Shown here: in pieces, positions 20,850-23,943 of the stretch
Layout of the letters: each line of letters begins with the position of its first letter
Numbering within the stretch: the stretch's first letter is position 1
Source: Batkoa obscura
Lineage: Eukaryota; Entomophthoromycota; Entomophthoromycetes; Entomophthorales; Batkoaceae
Length of the DNA stretch: 23,943 nt
Assembly: GCA_030770535.1 (NCBI GenBank)
Contig: JASVEC010000262.1
Coordinates: 1-23,943, forward strand
Direction: 5' to 3'
The notes under the pieces: model-generated
The model's database searches: none
Seen by the model: the letters and a program-made list of their open reading frames with translations, nothing else
What the model was told of the DNA's origin: nothing
Program-made: the position numbers and the translations under genes

Positions 20850-22414
20850 GTCATTATAATACAATTGTAACTCCAAAAGAGATCGTGAGTTCTCGGCAAT
20901 TCTTGAGGAGATTAATCAAATTAGTTTCTTTTCTTATCATACTTATTTTAGCATCAGGACTTATCAATTCCAATTTAGTTACTATTACTGCCCGTCTATC
21001 ATTTATTTTATTTTTCTATATAACTTATACAATCACCGTATTAACCAAAGACAATTCCAAACCAAATACAGCTTTTAAACCAGTAAATAAGCGATTTAAA
21101 ACAATACCAAACAATATAAAAATCGTACCAAATTCAACTTCATCCAAATCAACTAGTAATTTACTATCGCCTTTATTAACACCGGCTATTAAAATTTCTC
21201 TATCTTTATCTCAGCCCTCTTCCCCAATATTAAATAATCAATTATTATCGCCTATGATGATTCGTACCCATTCTCAACCAAGTCAATATTCACCATTCAA
21301 TACGATTAGGATACCAACTACATCAATGGATAATTTAGAAAATAATAATATACCATCAACAAATCGAACAGAAACAACAAGCAAAACAAACCCTATAAAA
21401 AACAATGAAAGCATTGATTTACTTCCAGTAAAAAATAGTAGTTCATTAGCTATTTTACCTATTTTACTCGCACTATTACCCCCATTATTAGCTTTCTTTC
21501 TGGGTATGGAAGATTTATGGAGTGATTTGTTTTTGTTAATTTTAGTCATATTTTATTTATACAATCTGATTCAACTACCTTGGGATTTTTATTTAGCTGC
21601 ACGCAAGAAAAGATTTATAAATCCAATTGATTTAACAATGTATAATCAAAATGAAAACTTACCAGCGGATGCCAGTAGTGAAGCATTACGTTACCAAGCT
21701 CAATATCGATTATGGTGGTATGAAAAAATAAGCTTTTTAATGGTAATAATCAGCCCTATCCTTGGAGGTTATATATTTTTAATAGCTCGTTCCCAATTAA
21801 CTAATTTGGATACTTTTGTATCGGATTTTAATTTACTACTATTCATATTAGCTGCTGAAGTAAGACCAATGGTTCATTTGGGCCAATTGTTAACCAATAG
21901 TGCTAATGAATTACAGCAAGTGGTCAGTCATCAAACAGCTGCTTTACAAAGTATGCAATTTCGATTACAAGGGCTTGAAAATCAAATGGATCAATTACGT
22001 CAAGCTTTTGCAACAAAACAAGATATCTCGAAAGTTAAAAATCAATTTGAGCCACCTTTAAATCAGTTATCTCAATTAGTTATGCGTCAATATCAAAAAG
22101 AAAAATTAGAAATTAAAAGATTTGAACAAAGTATTACTGTTATTCAAAGACAAATTCAACAACTTCAAACAGAGCTTAATTTGGAAGATTTTGATCATGA
22201 AAATTCTAATGATAATAATGGTATTGAGGTAGCTTCTTGGTTATTTCAAAAGGATGGGCCGCTGCTACCGGAGCTTCCGATTAGAATCACTGCTCTACCT
22301 TCATTTACCCTTAAATTGTTTATACTTCCTATTACTCTATCCGCTTCCCTAGTCCATTTTATTTCAAGGCATATAATTCCTAATCGTAGTCCAGCATTAA
22401 TCACACAGAATTAA
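20850..22414 (+). CDS. Multi-pass membrane protein with coiled coil, family not recognised (5' end uncertain)
   Basis: The frame is open from a likely acceptor (AAAATAG before 20850) to TAA at 22414, over 500 codons. No ATG precedes the hydrophobic N-terminus: a GTG lies at 20885, so a first exon is probably upstream. Counting from that GTG, likely membrane helices are at 11-27, 32-53, 188-208, 212-232, 282-301 and perhaps 315-330, with another near the C-terminus (475-493). Residues 55-185 are a Ser/Thr/Asn/Pro-rich linker. Residues 338-432 are Gln/Leu-rich and look like a coiled coil (ELQQVV, LQGLENQMDQLRQAF, IQRQIQQLQTEL). Conserved-looking patches are LWSDLFLLILVIFYLYNLIQ, LPWDFYLAARKKR and AAEVRPMVHLGQLL. 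It resembles uncharacterised fungal membrane proteins, but I cannot name a family or function. Confidence 0.8.
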
Positions 22415-22541
22415 ATTTTATTTTATTTTTATTTTTTACTATAAAGTCGAATTATTCTAATTTTTATAATGAATTTCTTTGTTTTATTATTTTGTAATTT
22501 TAAAAGTTTCAAAACTATTCCCCATTCATTGAACTTTGGGA

Positions 22542-22546
22542 CCAAT
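22542..22546 (+). promoter_or_regulatory. CCAAT box upstream of PUF6
   Basis: CCAAT lies ~100 bp before the PUF6 start codon, in the 232-bp spacer after the membrane-protein stop. Spacing is normal for a HAP/NF-Y site; use is inferred. Confidence 0.3.
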
Positions 22547-22646
22547 TTTAAGTTTTATTGGTTTGATTTTTTAATAAAAAAATTTCGAAATAAAAGGAAA
22601 AGGATTGCTTTTTAAAAGATTTAAAAATTATTAAAAAGGTTAAAAA

Positions 22647-23943
22647 ATGGCAAATAAATTGAATATAAAAAGTAGTAAGATTTCATTTAAACCCATGATT
22701 CTTAATAACAATATCTAACCTTCTCTTATAGACAGTAAACGTAAAAATAATTCTGTTGCTGATTCACCACCTAAAAAGTTATCTAAACCAGTCACTCAAA
22801 CTGAAGAAGAAGAAGGTGCTTCTAGTGTAGAAGATTTTGAAAACTTTGATGAAGAAAATTATGAAGAAGAAGTAGGCGAAAACTTTGATTCAAACTTAGA
22901 AGGTAATCATGAAGAAGGTATCAATGAAGAGTTTAAAAATCAAAATAAACAAAGTAAGTTGTTAGCAGCTATAAATTAGATAGAATGAAGAACTAATAAT
23001 GATAATTTTTTAAATAATAGGTTCCAAAGAATCTCATCAAGCTACCAAAGCCTTGCGTTTAGAACGTAAAGCTAACAAACCACATGCTGAACTTTTATCC
23101 CACTGTAAAAAGATATGGGAAAAGATGAGAAATAGTAAAGTACCAAGAAAAAGCTTAGAATGTCATGTAACAGACATGATTGACTTGTTAAAAGGAAAGG
23201 TAGTCGAGGTAAGTATTTGGTTGTTCTTTTTTCGATTGAATGAAGATATTGATGGTAAATCGATTTTTAGTTATCTTTAAAACATGATGCTTCTAGAATT
23301 GTTCAAACTTGTTTAAAATATGGTAGTCAACAACATAGAGCTATTATTGCCGAAGAGTTGAAAGGTCATTATTTGGAATTAGCTAAAGCTAAATATGGAC
23401 ATTTTATTGTATTGAAAATTTTAAAATATTGGTAAGTTTAATCAAGCTTAATTTAAAGTTTTTGTTTTTAATGATATTTTTTTAGTAAAGAACAAAGAGG
23501 TTCTATCATCTCCGAATTTTATGGTAATGTTCAAAGACTTATAACTCAAAAAGTAAGTTTATCATAGATTTTGTAATGATTTTTTAATGTTCAATATTAA
23601 ATTAATTAGGATGGTTCAAGTGTAATTGAAGAAGCATATGCAATTTATGCTAATCCAGAACAAAAAACAAATTTATTACAAGAATTCTTTGGCCCTGAAT
23701 TTGTTGTTTTTAAAGTAAATTCAGAATTTATACTTACTATTAATAATTTGATTTAATTTTAATATTACTGTAGAATAATGCAAGTCAATATACTACCCTT
23801 GAATCATTATTAAAATCCAATGAAGCTAAAAGAGAATCTATATTACAATCATTATATGACTCTTTAGTTAAAATTTTAAATAAAGGAATTATCAATCATT
23901 CTATTATTCATCATGCTCTTATTGAGTATCTTGATAATGCTAA
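22647..23943 (+). CDS. PUF6: Pumilio-family protein PUF6/PUM3, 5' part (7 exons, runs off the window)
   Basis: PUF6 (PUM3) is a nucleolar Puf-repeat protein that binds RNA, works in 60S ribosome maturation and in yeast represses ASH1 mRNA. Exons: 22647-22674, 22732-22953, 23021-23208, 23271-23431, 23486-23552, 23610-23714, 23774-23943+. Introns are 54-67 nt with consistent phases. The N-terminus is basic then strongly acidic (E/D-rich, residues ~35-80), as in the family. LLSHCKKIWEKMRNSKVPRK matches the segment before the repeats. Puf repeats start near residue 147: LSLKHDASRIVQTCLKYGS, then AKAKYGHFIVLKILKY, then DGSSVIEEAYAIYANPEQ and GPEFVVFK. About 313 residues are in view; the later repeats lie beyond the window. 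An alternative donor 4 nt upstream in exon 1 is possible; GTAAGA at 22675 was preferred. Confidence 0.93.

Noticed and set aside
21283-21549. 88-codon minus-strand frame
   Set aside because: Shadow on the reverse strand of the membrane-protein gene, which has far better coding support.

Overview
This window is AT-rich nuclear DNA from a eukaryote, most likely an early-diverging fungus. The evidence is many short GT-AG introns (47-69 nt), ACTAAY-type branch sites in several of them, polyadenine/polythymine-rich spacers, Asn-rich low complexity in one protein, and fungal-type versions of dynein heavy chain, EMC1, BUD23, an RPEL-repeat protein and PUF6. The lineage is inferred and cannot be fixed from the sequence alone.

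Layout. (1) 1-6105, minus strand: the 5' two fifths of a cytoplasmic dynein heavy chain gene, from its start codon to just past the AAA1 Walker B motif, with one 58-nt intron. (2) 6106-13660: about 7.5 kb without a convincing intact gene. Its core is a 3.6-kb element (8713-12340) with near-identical inverted repeats of about 320 bp. Inside are three copies of a ~107-bp repeat, hairpin-forming repeats and a decayed, possibly transposase-like frame. Both flanks (about 7940-8640 and 12350-13560) hold broken coding-like islands. (3) 13663-19156: a small predicted tail-anchored protein (minus), a complete eight-exon EMC1 gene (minus) and a complete six-exon BUD23 gene (plus). EMC1 and BUD23 are head to head across a 197-bp promoter. 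(4) 19554-23943, plus strand: a four-exon RPEL-repeat actin-binding protein, an unrecognised multi-pass membrane protein with a coiled coil, and the 5' seven exons of PUF6, which runs off the window.

The annotated genes are ordinary conserved cell-biology genes: motor, ER membrane insertase, 18S rRNA methylation, actin binding, and 60S/mRNA-binding Puf protein. They are not an operon or a single pathway. Exon coordinates were worked out by hand from splice signals, phase and recalled family sequences. The BUD23, EMC1 and RPEL models each close in frame.

The most interesting points are: the RPEL protein, with four repeats in an exact 44-residue period, two of them identical in protein but different in 11 of 23 codons; the long-TIR element with its nested repeats; the degenerate AGCCCAAAA repeat beside the small tail-anchored gene; and an apparent 1-nt frameshift in dynein near base 36. 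I found no clearly new multi-gene system.
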